NCBI RefSeq assembly: GCF_001708505.1
Contig: NZ_CP015992.1
Span: 4,340,001 to 4,404,000 of the forward strand
Source of the DNA: Pseudomonas sp. TCU-HL1
GTDB lineage: Bacteria > Pseudomonadota > Gammaproteobacteria > Pseudomonadales > Pseudomonadaceae
Length of the DNA stretch: 64,000 nucleotides
Direction of reading: 5' to 3'
The translations under genes and the position numbers were made by a program. Below, piece by piece: positions 1 to 8,110 of the stretch; the first letter of the stretch is position 1; the number at the start of each line of letters is the position of its first letter. The notes under the pieces were generated by a model. That model searched no databases. It was given only the letters and a program-made list of their open reading frames with translations, and had not been told where the DNA came from.

Positions 1-105
1 GGGTCAATCGCGGCGACGGACGATCACCAGCCGGCCCATCTTCAGGGTGCCTTAAGACTTCCCGCACATACTGCCATCCATACGCCAAACGCCTGGAGGG
101 CACCG
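1..105. other. Upstream region of the first operon
   Basis: This stretch contains no convincing gene. The reading frame of the first gene is open back to base 1, but there is no better start than the ATG at 106, which follows a GGAGGG ribosome-binding site. A CTTAAG-containing segment near 51-56 lies at promoter distance. CTTAA words occur in binding sites of PmrA/QseB-type regulators, and a regulator of that class is encoded at the end of this operon. Autoregulation is only a suggestion. Confidence 0.3.
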
Positions 106-783
106 ATGAACAGCGCCGAGTGGAACGCCCTGTTCCCATTCCGTTTCGGTCACAAGTCGCAGCAACATTCCCTGTCCCTGCTGCTGGCCGGTGATGCCGG
201 ACGCGGCCAGATCGAGGACTTCGTCCACCGCCGATTCCTCAGCGCCCACGGCGCCGATATCCGCCAGTTCATGCCGGAGCTGCTGAGCATGCGCAATTAC
301 CACGGGGCACTCAGCGCCGTGGCCGGCATCCGCCTTGCCGAGCAGGGGCCACTGTTCCTCGAACAGTACCTGGAGGGGGCGCCAGAAGCGCTGATCTCCG
401 ACCTCGCGGGCCACCCGGTGGTACGCGAACAGGTGGTGGAAGTCGGCAACCTCGCCTCGATCAATGCCGGCAACGCGCGACTCATCATCGTCGCCGTCAC
501 CTGGCTGCTGAACCTGCGCGGCCTGGAATGGGTGGTGTTCACCGGCGCGCACAGCCTGATCAACAGCTTCCGCCGCCTCGGCCTCGAACCCCTGCGGCTG
601 GGCGAGGCCGCCCCCCACCACCTGGACGAGGAAGTCCAGGAGCAATGGGGCACCTACTACGAGCAGAAACCCCAGGTGTTCACCGGCAACATCCGCCACG
701 GCTTCGAGCAGTTGCAGCGCAGCGGCATGATCGCGCGTCTGGGCTTTCCCGAGGTTGATGGAGCCGCGCACCATGCAGCCTGA
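106..783 (+). CDS. Thermostable hemolysin family protein
   Basis: The 225-residue protein resembles the thermostable hemolysin family (T_hemolysin, PF12261), whose members are usually 200-230 residues. The family name comes from a Vibrio protein; the fold is thought to be acyltransferase-like, and a true hemolytic role is doubtful. There is no signal peptide, so a cytoplasmic location is expected. The ATG follows GGAGGG at a normal distance. The last codons overlap the start of the adenylate-forming ligase, implying translational coupling. The company of a ligase, a TenA-like protein and an SDR suggests an enzyme in a small biosynthetic or modifying pathway. The family call rests on overall similarity by eye. 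Confidence 0.7.
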   Translation: MNSAEWNALFPFRFGHKSQQHSLSLLLAGDAGRGQIEDFVHRRFLSAHGADIRQFMPELLSMRNYHGALSAVAGIRLAEQGPLFLEQYLEGAPEALISDLAGHPVVREQVVEVGNLASINAGNARLIIVAVTWLLNLRGLEWVVFTGAHSLINSFRRLGLEPLRLGEAAPHHLDEEVQEQWGTYYEQKPQVFTGNIRHGFEQLQRSGMIARLGFPEVDGAAHHAA

Positions 784-2242
784 AGCCCTGCGCGATCGGT
801 TGCGCGACTACGCCAGCCACCTGCCACAGCCCCTGGCCCTGCGCGGCGATACCCGGCGCTACACCTATGCCCAGTTGCTGGCCGAAGTGGAACGGCGTGA
901 AACCCTGCTGCGCGGCGAGCCCGAAGGCGTGCTCGCTATCGGCCTGGACAACGGCCCCGAGGCGCTGCTCTGGGACCTGGCCGCGCTTTTCGCCGGGCGC
1001 CCCTGCCTGACCCTGCCGCCCTTCTTCAGCCCGCAGCAACGCGCCCATTGCCTGGCGCAATGCGAGGTCCGCCTGGCTGTGGTGGATACCGGTTTCACAA
1101 GCGAGCTGGAAAGCACCGGCTTCCACGCGGACGGCACCTTCTGGCGCAAGGCTGGCAGCACCCGCGCCGCCCTGCCTGCCGGCACCGCCAAGGTCACCTA
1201 CACCTCGGGTACCACCGGCCAGCCCAAGGGTGTCTGCCTGGGCGCGGACGCCCTGCTGCGGGTCGCCCAGGAACTGGAAATCGCCAGCCGCGCCACCGCG
1301 CCGGCGCACTACCTGGCCGTGCTGCCGATGGCCGTCCTGCTGGAGAACCTCGGGGTCTACGCCGCCTTGCTGGCCGGCGCCTGCATCACCCTGCTGCCGC
1401 AACGGCAGATCGGTGTCCAGGGCGCCAGCGGAGTGGACTGGCAGAAGCTGATCGCCACGCTGGTGCTCAGCGGCGCCCAGAGCCTGATCCTTGTGCCGCA
1501 GCTGTTGCTGGGCCTGGTCACGGCCCTCGAACGCGGCCACCTCGGACCCCAGCAGTTCCGCTTCGTCGCCGTGGGCGGTGCGCGCGTATCAAAGGACCTG
1601 CTGGCCCGTGCGGCGCGGATCGGCCTGCCGGTGTTCGAGGGCTACGGTCTCTCCGAATGCGCGTCGGTGGTCTGCCTGAACCGCCCCGGAGCGAACCGCC
1701 CCGGCAGCGTCGGCCGGCCCCTGCCCCATGTGCAGGTCCGCCTCGCGGACGACGGTGAAGTAGAGGTCAGCGGCTCCACCCTGCTCGGCTATCTGGGCGA
1801 GGCGCCCTTCGCAGGCGACTGGTGGCCCACGGGCGATCTGGGGGAGTTCGACAGCGAGGGTTACCTGCGCCTCAAGGGCCGCAAGAAACACCAGTTCATC
1901 ACCAGCTTCGGCCGCAACGTCAACCCGGAGTGGGTGGAGGCCGAACTGACCCAGCGCGGCGTGATCGCCCAGGCCTTCGTCCAGGGCGAAGGCCTGCCCG
2001 GCAACCTTGCCCTGGTCTGGCCGCTGGACCCGCACTGCGACGAACAGACCCTGGCCGATGCGGTAGCCAGCGCCAACGCCGCGCTGCCCGACTACGCACG
2101 GGTCAAGGCCTGGCATCGCCTGGCAACCCCCTTCAACGCTGCCGACGCCCTGCTCACCAGCAACGGCCGCCTGCGCCGCGAGGCCATCCTCGCGCGCTAC
2201 CGTGGCACCCTGCTCGAACTCGAGAACGAGGTACATCCATGA
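773..2242 (+). CDS. AMP-dependent synthetase/ligase (adenylate-forming enzyme)
   Basis: The 489-residue protein belongs to the ANL superfamily, which activates a carboxylate as an acyl-AMP. Visible motifs are the P-loop TSGTTGQPKG near residues 145-154, the A5-type EGYGLSE, the A7-type PTGDLG, and an A8-type hinge after GRKKHQFI. At the usual A10 lysine position the C-terminus reads NGRLRR, so lysine appears replaced by arginine. The ATG at 773 has GGAG nine bases upstream; a TTG at 755 is an alternative. The gene overlaps both neighbours. The likely role is activation of a fatty or other organic acid for the TenA-like protein and SDR that follow. The substrate cannot be read from sequence. 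Confidence 0.8.
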   Translation: MQPEALRDRLRDYASHLPQPLALRGDTRRYTYAQLLAEVERRETLLRGEPEGVLAIGLDNGPEALLWDLAALFAGRPCLTLPPFFSPQQRAHCLAQCEVRLAVVDTGFTSELESTGFHADGTFWRKAGSTRAALPAGTAKVTYTSGTTGQPKGVCLGADALLRVAQELEIASRATAPAHYLAVLPMAVLLENLGVYAALLAGACITLLPQRQIGVQGASGVDWQKLIATLVLSGAQSLILVPQLLLGLVTALERGHLGPQQFRFVAVGGARVSKDLLARAARIGLPVFEGYGLSECASVVCLNRPGANRPGSVGRPLPHVQVRLADDGEVEVSGSTLLGYLGEAPFAGDWWPTGDLGEFDSEGYLRLKGRKKHQFITSFGRNVNPEWVEAELTQRGVIAQAFVQGEGLPGNLALVWPLDPHCDEQTLADAVASANAALPDYARVKAWHRLATPFNAADALLTSNGRLRREAILARYRGTLLELENEVHP

Positions 2243-2913
2243 GTTTCTTCGAACAACTGCAAATTGCCACCGCCCGGGAGCGTGAGGCCCTGTTCAGTGT
2301 CCCGGTCATTCGCGAAGCGCTGGCCGGGCAGGTCAGCCTGGAGGGTTACCGCGCCTTTCTCGGCCAGGCCTACCACCACGTGCGCCACACCGTGCCACTG
2401 ATGATGGCCTGCGGTGCGCGCCTGCCGTCACGCCTGGAATGGCTGCGTGGCGCCGTCTGCGAATACATCGATGAAGAATATGGCCACGAGCGCTGGATTC
2501 TCGACGACATCAAGGCCTGCGGCGGCGACGCGGTAGCAGCCAGCCGCAGCCGCCCTTCGCTGGCCATTGAACTGATGGTCGCCTACCTCTACGACCTGAT
2601 CGCCCGAGGCAACCCGGTGGGCCTGTTCGGCATGGTCAACGTACTGGAAGGTACCAGCATCGCCCTGGCGACCCAGGCCGCCAGCACCATTCGCGAAAGC
2701 CTCGGCCTGCCGGAAGGAGCGTTCAGCTACCTGGCCTCCCATGGCGCCCTCGACCAGGACCACATGGCCAGCTACCGCCGCCTGATGGATCGCCTGGAGG
2801 ACGAAGACGACCAACAGGCGGTGATCCACGCCGCCAAGGTCGTCTACCAGCTCTACGCCGACATGTTCCGCGGCCTGCCCCGCGCCAGCGAGGTGAGCCA
2901 TGCGCCTCACTGA
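2239..2913 (+). CDS. TenA-like / iron-containing redox enzyme family protein (heme-oxygenase-like fold)
   Basis: The 224-residue, probably all-helical protein resembles the TenA / heme-oxygenase-like superfamily. Acidic and histidine residues sit where diiron (HDO-type) members bind metal: E79/E80 with H83 in EEYGHE, E137 in LEGTS, and H168, D172 and H175 in SHGALDQDH. This favours a diiron oxidase over a thiaminase II, and no thiamine genes are near. HDO enzymes include UndA (fatty acid to 1-alkene) and several N-oxygenases. The start overlaps the ligase stop as ATGA, and the end overlaps the SDR by 14 bases. The family is likely; the reaction is unknown. Confidence 0.7.
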   Translation: MSFFEQLQIATAREREALFSVPVIREALAGQVSLEGYRAFLGQAYHHVRHTVPLMMACGARLPSRLEWLRGAVCEYIDEEYGHERWILDDIKACGGDAVAASRSRPSLAIELMVAYLYDLIARGNPVGLFGMVNVLEGTSIALATQAASTIRESLGLPEGAFSYLASHGALDQDHMASYRRLMDRLEDEDDQQAVIHAAKVVYQLYADMFRGLPRASEVSHAPH

Positions 2914-3706
2914 TTGCCGCGTGCTGCTCACCGGCGCCAGCGGCGGCATCGGCCTGGCACTGGCCGAGCAGCTCTGCATGCGGGGCGCCCAGGTGTTGGC
3001 GGTCAGCCGCCACCCGGAAACCCTGGCCCGCTTGCGTCAACGCCATCCCCAGCAACTGTCGTGGGTCGGCGCCGACCTGCGTCAGGCCCACGGCCGCCAA
3101 CAGGTACTGGAAGCCGCCCGCGGCATGGGCGGAATCAACGTCCTGGTGAACGCCGCCGGGGTCAACGCCTTTGCCATGCTGGAACAGGTAGACGAAGGCC
3201 AGATCGAGGACATGCTCGCCCTCAACGTCACAGCCACATTGCAACTGACCCGTACCCTGCTGCCCGTGCTGCGTCAGCAAAGCCATGGCCTGGTGGTGAA
3301 TGTGGGGTCCATCTACGGTTCCATCGGCTACCCCGGCTACGCCGTCTACTGCGCCAGCAAGTTCGCCCTGCGCGGCTTTTCCGAAGCCCTGCGCCGGGAA
3401 CTGGCCGACACACCGGTGAACGTGCTCTACGTTGCGCCCCGCGCCACCCGCACCAGCATGAACAGCCAGGCCGCCATGGCCCTCAACGCCGAGCTCAAGG
3501 TGGGCGTGGACGAACCGGAACAGGTTGCCAGCGCGGTGATCGCCGCCATCGAGAAAGACCTCAGCGAGCTCTACCTCGGCTGGCCGGAGAAATTCTTCGT
3601 CCGCCTCAATGGCATGCTGCCGGGCATAGTGGACCGTGCCCTGCACAAACAGCTGCCGATCATCCGCCGCTTCAGCGCCGCCCACCACAGCAAGGACCAC
3701 TCCTGA
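2900..3706 (+). CDS. SDR family NAD(P)-dependent oxidoreductase
   Basis: This is a 268-residue classical short-chain dehydrogenase/reductase. The nucleotide-binding motif TGASGGIG is at residues 11-18, NAAG at 84-87, and the catalytic Ser137, Tyr150 and Lys154 lie in VGSIYG and YCASK. The length is normal for the family. R37 after the second beta strand hints at NADP(H) preference. The gene overlaps the TenA-like gene by 14 bases, and its stop codon shares one base with the next ATG, so all are probably translated together. It presumably reduces or oxidises a carbonyl or hydroxyl in the operon's pathway. Confidence 0.85.
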   Translation: MRLTDCRVLLTGASGGIGLALAEQLCMRGAQVLAVSRHPETLARLRQRHPQQLSWVGADLRQAHGRQQVLEAARGMGGINVLVNAAGVNAFAMLEQVDEGQIEDMLALNVTATLQLTRTLLPVLRQQSHGLVVNVGSIYGSIGYPGYAVYCASKFALRGFSEALRRELADTPVNVLYVAPRATRTSMNSQAAMALNAELKVGVDEPEQVASAVIAAIEKDLSELYLGWPEKFFVRLNGMLPGIVDRALHKQLPIIRRFSAAHHSKDHS

Positions 3707-4347
3707 TGAACAAGCTCTTCTGCGCCCTCGGTCTGTTCCTGGCCCTCAGCCTCCCGGCCTGGGCCCTGGACGCCGGCGGCAACCAGCGCCTGGCCGCCAT
3801 CCAGCAGCGCTGGGCACAAATCCAGTACCAGCTGCCGGAGAAACAGCGCGCTGCCGAATTCGAGAAACTTGCCGCCCAGAGCAGCGCCTTCACCCGCAGC
3901 GCCCCGGAGGCCGCCGAGGCGTGGATCTGGCACGGCATTGTCACCAGCAGCTGGGCCGGCGCCGAAGGCGGCCTGGGTGCGCTGGGCAAGGTCAAGGATG
4001 CCCGCGCCGCCCTTGAACGTGCCCTCCAGCTCGACCCGCAGGCTCTGCAGGGTTCGGCCTACACCAGCCTGGGGGCGCTGTACGACCGCGTGCCCGGCTG
4101 GCCCGTCAGCTTCGGCGACGAAGACAAGGCCGACCAGTTGCTGCGCAAGGCCCTGGAGATCAATCCGGCAGGTATCGACAGCCTGTATTTCTGGGGCGAT
4201 CACCTTTACCGCCAGGGCCATGCGGAACAGGCCCGCGAAGCCCTGCTCAAGGCAAAGGCCGCCACCCCACGCCCCGGTCGCGAGCTGGCCGACCAGGGCC
4301 GACGCCAGGAAATCGATGCTTTACTGCAAGAAATCCAGACCCCTTAA
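3706..4347 (+). CDS. Exported TPR-repeat protein, function unknown
   Basis: The 213-residue protein begins with a clear signal peptide (MNK, a hydrophobic run, then cleavage near PAWA-LD). The mature part carries degenerate tetratricopeptide repeats around residues 95-200, including phrases such as AALERALQLDP and LLRKALEINP. TPRs mediate protein contacts, so this is probably a periplasmic scaffold or accessory factor. The ATG overlaps the SDR stop by one base and the regulator gene starts eight bases after its stop. No enzymatic motif is visible. The position between the putative pathway enzymes and their two-component system is notable. Confidence 0.65.
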   Translation: MNKLFCALGLFLALSLPAWALDAGGNQRLAAIQQRWAQIQYQLPEKQRAAEFEKLAAQSSAFTRSAPEAAEAWIWHGIVTSSWAGAEGGLGALGKVKDARAALERALQLDPQALQGSAYTSLGALYDRVPGWPVSFGDEDKADQLLRKALEINPAGIDSLYFWGDHLYRQGHAEQAREALLKAKAATPRPGRELADQGRRQEIDALLQEIQTP

Positions 4348-4355
4348 GGAGCGCC

Positions 4356-5018
4356 ATGCGACTGCTTCTCGTCGAAGACGACAATGCCCTGGGCGCGGGC
4401 GTGCGCACCGGTCTGCGCCAGGAGGGCTACACCATCGACTGGCTCACCGACGGCGCCAGCGCCCTGCACGCCTTGCAGACTGAAGACTTCGACCTGGCCA
4501 TCCTCGACCTTGGCCTGCCACGCCTGGATGGCGTGCAAGTCCTGCAGAAGCTCCGGGCCGGCGGCTCCACCCTGCCCGTGCTGGTACTCACCGCCCGCGA
4601 CGCCCTTGAGGACCGCATCATCGGCCTGGACGCCGGCGCCGACGACTACCTGGTCAAACCCTTCGACCTCAATGAACTCAAGGCCCGCCTGCGCGCCCTG
4701 CTGCGCCGCAGCGCGGGTCGGCCGCAGGTGCTCATCGAACACGCCGGCGTGGTACTCGACCCGACCAGCCAGCAGGTCAGCTACCAGGGCAACCCCGTGC
4801 AGCTGACGCCCAAGGAGTACCAGCTGCTCCACGAACTGCTCTCGCAACCGGGCAAGGTACTCACCCGCGAACGTCTGGTGCAGACGCTCTACGGCTGGGA
4901 TGAAGAGGCCGAAAGCAACACCCTGGAAGTGCACATCCACCACCTGCGCAAGAAGCTCTCCAGCGACCTCATCCGCACCGTGCGCGGCATCGGCTACCTG
5001 GTGGATGCGCGCCCATGA
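4356..5018 (+). CDS. OmpR-family response regulator (PmrA/QseB type)
   Basis: The 220-residue regulator has an N-terminal receiver domain with acidic pocket E7-D8-D9, phosphoacceptor D51 (LDLGLP), the threonine of LTARD and K in VKPFD. The C-terminal winged helix ends in HHLRKKL and VRGIGYLV. The wording GWDEEAESNTLEVH is typical of the PmrA/QseB/TctD subgroup. A strong ribosome-binding site (AAGGAG) precedes the ATG. The gene overlaps the kinase gene by four bases and is the sixth gene of the operon, so it probably controls that operon and other targets in response to an envelope signal. Confidence 0.88.
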   Translation: MRLLLVEDDNALGAGVRTGLRQEGYTIDWLTDGASALHALQTEDFDLAILDLGLPRLDGVQVLQKLRAGGSTLPVLVLTARDALEDRIIGLDAGADDYLVKPFDLNELKARLRALLRRSAGRPQVLIEHAGVVLDPTSQQVSYQGNPVQLTPKEYQLLHELLSQPGKVLTRERLVQTLYGWDEEAESNTLEVHIHHLRKKLSSDLIRTVRGIGYLVDARP

Positions 5019-6391
5019 CCTCACTGCGTCGCCGCACACTCTGGCTGGTGATGGTCCTGCTGCTGCTCGGCACCTTGCTCATCGTCTACCTCAACTACCG
5101 CGACAGCAGCCACGAGGTGGAAGAGATCTACGACGCCCACCTGGCACAGAACGCCCGCCTGCTGCTGGGCGTGATGCACATGCCGATGGCCAGCGCCGAG
5201 CGGGATGGGCTCTACCGCGCCTTCAACGCCGCCCTGAGCAGCGCCGAGCCGCACAAGGTCGGCCACCCCTACGAAAGCAAGCTGGCCTTCCAGGTCTGGG
5301 GCAAGGACGGCCAAAGCCTGGTGCAATCACCCAGCGCCCCGCCCTTCGACCACGCGCCAGAACGGACCGGTTTCCACAACATCAAGCTGGTGGGCCAGAA
5401 CTGGCGCGGCTTCACACTGCCGGACAGCGAACAGGGCCTGCTCATCTGGGTGGGAGAGCGCGACGACGTACGCCAGGACCTGGTGAAACGCATCGTGCGC
5501 CATACCCTGTGGCCGAACCTCATCGGCATCCTCATCCTCGCGGTGCTGGTCTGGCTGGCCATCGGCTGGGGCTTGCGGCCCTTGCAGAACATGGCGCGGG
5601 TGATCCGCAGCCGCCACGCCGAATCACTCGCTCCCCTGCAGATCATGCCGCTGCCCAAGGAGCTGGAGCCCATGCAAGCGGCAATCAACCGGCTGCTGGC
5701 ACAAATCGAACTGATGCTCCAGCGCGAACGCCGCTTCATCGGCGATGCCGCCCACGAAATGCGTACACCGCTGGCCGTACTGCGCCTGCATGTACAGAAC
5801 GCGCTGGAAGCCACCAGCGACGAGCAGCGCGCCGAGGCCCTGCGCTTTCTCACCGTGGGCGTCGACCGCCTGACCCGCGTCGTCCACCAGCTGCTCACCA
5901 TGGCGCGGGTGGAGCCCGAACTGGCCCGGCAGAAATGGCAGCGGCTCGATCTGGAGCCCCTGGTACGCGAGCACCTGGCCGAACTGACGCCCCTGCTGCT
6001 GGACAAGGACCTCGAACTGGCCCTGGAAGTGACCGAGGGCGACTTCCACACCACCAGCGACGCCGCCGCCATCGGCATCGCCCTGCAGAACCTGGTGATC
6101 AATGCCACCAACTTCTCCCCGGCCGGCAGCGAAGTGAAGGTCAGCCTGCTACCAGATGGCCGCGACTACCTCCTGCTGCGCGTGGAAGACCAGGGGCCGG
6201 GCATCGACGAAGCCAAACTGGAACGCCTGTTCGAACGCTTCTACAGCCAGGACAACCCCCAGGGTGCCGGCCTCGGCCTCGCCATCGTGCAAATGATCGC
6301 CAGCCGCCTGGGCGGCAGCATCGTCCTGCGCAACCGCGAAGGCGGTGGCCTTTGCGCCGACCTGAAACTGCCACGCTCGGCGCCCAGCTGA
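5015..6391 (+). CDS. Two-component sensor histidine kinase (QseC/PmrB type)
   Basis: The 458-residue membrane kinase has two transmembrane segments (about residues 8-25 and 166-186) that bracket a periplasmic sensor of about 140 residues. The HisKA box DAAHEMRTPL has phosphoacceptor H247. The ATPase domain shows an N box (NLVINATN), a G1 box (EDQGPGID) and a G2 box (GAGLGLAI). The ATGA overlap with the regulator defines the start. It is the last gene of the operon. Its signal is unknown; the sensor region shows no recognisable ligand-binding motif. Confidence 0.88.
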   Translation: MTSLRRRTLWLVMVLLLLGTLLIVYLNYRDSSHEVEEIYDAHLAQNARLLLGVMHMPMASAERDGLYRAFNAALSSAEPHKVGHPYESKLAFQVWGKDGQSLVQSPSAPPFDHAPERTGFHNIKLVGQNWRGFTLPDSEQGLLIWVGERDDVRQDLVKRIVRHTLWPNLIGILILAVLVWLAIGWGLRPLQNMARVIRSRHAESLAPLQIMPLPKELEPMQAAINRLLAQIELMLQRERRFIGDAAHEMRTPLAVLRLHVQNALEATSDEQRAEALRFLTVGVDRLTRVVHQLLTMARVEPELARQKWQRLDLEPLVREHLAELTPLLLDKDLELALEVTEGDFHTTSDAAAIGIALQNLVINATNFSPAGSEVKVSLLPDGRDYLLLRVEDQGPGIDEAKLERLFERFYSQDNPQGAGLGLAIVQMIASRLGGSIVLRNREGGGLCADLKLPRSAPS

Positions 6392-6397
6392 CCGCGA

Positions 6398-6461
6398 GTA
6401 AGGTGCGCCGCGCGCACCAACGCCACCGCGCCAGGATCGCGGTGCGCGCAGCGCACCCTAC
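6398..6461. repeat. Imperfect inverted repeat of the GGTGCGC / GCGCACC type
   Basis: The element starts with GTAAGGTGCGC and ends with GCGCACCCTAC, with internal GC-rich arms. Similar elements lie at 23522-23586, 29637-29715 and 60596-60660, all intergenic. This is a REP-like short interspersed repeat. Confidence 0.6.
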
Positions 6462-6477
6462 GCCACCGATTGCCTGG

Positions 6478-6540
6478 TAGGAGCGAGCTCTGCTCGCGAT
6501 AGCCCGCGCCATGGCTGTTCGCGAACAGAGCTCGCTCCTA
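6478..6540. repeat. Perfect 15-bp inverted repeat
   Basis: The arms TAGGAGCGAGCTCTG (6478-6492) and CAGAGCTCGCTCCTA (6526-6540) are exact reverse complements around a 33-base spacer. The arm resembles the GTGGGAGCGAATTC family seen elsewhere in the window, so it is probably a diverged member of that family. Confidence 0.65.
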
Positions 6541-6820
6541 CGACAGGCCCCATAACGCCCAAACTACCTATCGCCCCAGCCAAACAGCACGAGTCATTAC
6601 AGGAAGAACCAGACAACCAACGCTCCAGGCTTTGCTTGGCAACGCCTCGATTGGATGCTTCTAAGGCGTCGTGCGAGTGGGCTGAAGCGGCACTGTTTTT
6701 TCAACAGAATTGGCCGGAAGCGAAGGGTCAACAACCTCCTCCACTGTGAGGCCAAATCCAGCGCACTCTACCCAAAGCAGCCTGCAGATTGATGCAAGTA
6801 GTGGTTCGGAAACCTGAGGT

Positions 6821-8110
6821 TCAAGGCACTGTGGAGCCCGCGTGGGTCATGCGACAACGCTCTAACACACGCTTGTCGTTGTCCCGATGGAACTGCAACA
6901 AGAACCGGCTACCACCCGCCGCGCCATGTGTGTGCGCCACCGTCCATCCCAAGTGGTCGACAACCCGCTTGACGATGGACAGGCCCAGCCCCGAGCCATT
7001 CGACGCATCATCGCGAGCGTGCATGAAACGGTCGAATAGACGAGCTTTCACTGTCTCGGGCAAGCCGGGACCATTGTCCTCGACAGCGATGGCGCCGGCG
7101 TCCAGGTGAACCGTGATGACCCCTTGCTCGGTATGCAGGCAGGCATTGCGCAATAGATTACTGACGGCGATGGTTACCAGGTCCGGGATGGCCTGTACCG
7201 TCACCTCCTCCGGCGCAACTACTTCAATGGTCAGGGGTTTGTCTCGCAGCAACGGCTGGCAACGCTCCACCTCATGCTCGATCAGTTGTCGCAGCGGTAC
7301 GCACATGAGATGGCCGCTCTCCGGAACCCTCGCCAACTGCAGCAATGCGGCAACCTGCTGAGCCGTATCGGACGCATTGCGCCGAATGCGGTCGGTCATC
7401 AGCAACAGGTCCGGCTGATCCTTCAGGCGCCTTGCCAGTACTTCGGCGGCCCCAAGCATGATTGTCAGAGGGGTGCGCAGCTCGTGACTGACATCGGCGG
7501 TGAACCAGCGCTCGCGTTGCAGGGCCAGGCTCAACTGGTTGGTGCGATCCTCGATGGCACGTGCAAGCACCCCGATTTCGTCCCGCGAATCGAGTCCTGG
7601 GAGCGCTTCTTCACGCTGATTTTCCTCGACAGCACTCGCCAGATTGGTCAAAGGCAGAATCACGCGGCTCGCGCTGGCCCGACCGATCAGAAGTGCCAAG
7701 GCGATGCCGCCGAGAAAGGCGACGCTCAAGGCGACATAGGTCGAGATTTCGATGTCTTCGAAGTCACTCTGGTCGTCCACCACCGCATGGCGCACACCGT
7801 TCGTTTCACGGATGAGCACGTGCAGTGCGCGGCCGCTCAAGCGCAGCTCATGAATGCCAGGAGGGAGCTTCTGGAGAGCGGGTGGCAATTGCGTACCGGT
7901 GAGAAAGCCAAGCTCCGTCGGCTGCTGTGCTGACTGATACGCGCCTGCTTCCCAGGCATCGGCGGCACGGGCCAGGCGCTTGTCGATCAGCTGGATCTCA
8001 ATCTCGTTGATCACGAAGAACGCAGAACCGGCAAACACGCCGCCGATAATGACGGCAAGCAGCACGTAAGCCGCCACCATTCGCCCACGTATCGAGTTAC
8101 TGGTGCGCAT
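6821..8110 (-). CDS. Sensor histidine kinase with HAMP domain
   Basis: The ATG at 8110 gives 429 residues and a 14-base overlap with the regulator stop; an in-frame upstream start at 8143 is less likely. A first transmembrane segment lies at about residues 12-35, then a periplasmic sensor of about 90 residues, a second segment near 125-145 and a HAMP linker. The H box VSHELRTPL has H209. The ATPase domain shows NLLRNA, DNGPGLP and GSGLGLSIV. It pairs with the regulator at 8097-8789. The signal is unknown. The retropepsin-like gene upstream on the same strand may be a target. Confidence 0.87.
   Translation of the reverse strand: MRTSNSIRGRMVAAYVLLAVIIGGVFAGSAFFVINEIEIQLIDKRLARAADAWEAGAYQSAQQPTELGFLTGTQLPPALQKLPPGIHELRLSGRALHVLIRETNGVRHAVVDDQSDFEDIEISTYVALSVAFLGGIALALLIGRASASRVILPLTNLASAVEENQREEALPGLDSRDEIGVLARAIEDRTNQLSLALQRERWFTADVSHELRTPLTIMLGAAEVLARRLKDQPDLLLMTDRIRRNASDTAQQVAALLQLARVPESGHLMCVPLRQLIEHEVERCQPLLRDKPLTIEVVAPEEVTVQAIPDLVTIAVSNLLRNACLHTEQGVITVHLDAGAIAVEDNGPGLPETVKARLFDRFMHARDDASNGSGLGLSIVKRVVDHLGWTVAHTHGAAGGSRFLLQFHRDNDKRVLERCRMTHAGSTVP

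Larger units (their letters stand above)
6392..6820. other. 429-base intergenic region with two repeats
   Basis: The region separates two convergent two-component loci. It contains two palindromic repeats (6398-6461 and 6478-6540) and a less GC-rich segment around 6600-6780 with no convincing gene. The 15-bp stem at 6478-6540 could stop transcription arriving from the first operon, but no long T run follows it. Confidence 0.4.

Noticed and set aside
106..783. Calling the first gene a toxin on the basis of the name thermostable hemolysin
   Set aside because: The family is defined by one historic Vibrio activity. There is no signal peptide, and the operon context suggests an enzyme.
2239..2913. 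Naming the TenA-like gene undA or tenA
   Set aside because: Length and sequence differ from UndA as I remember it and there is no thiamine context. Only the fold family is supported.
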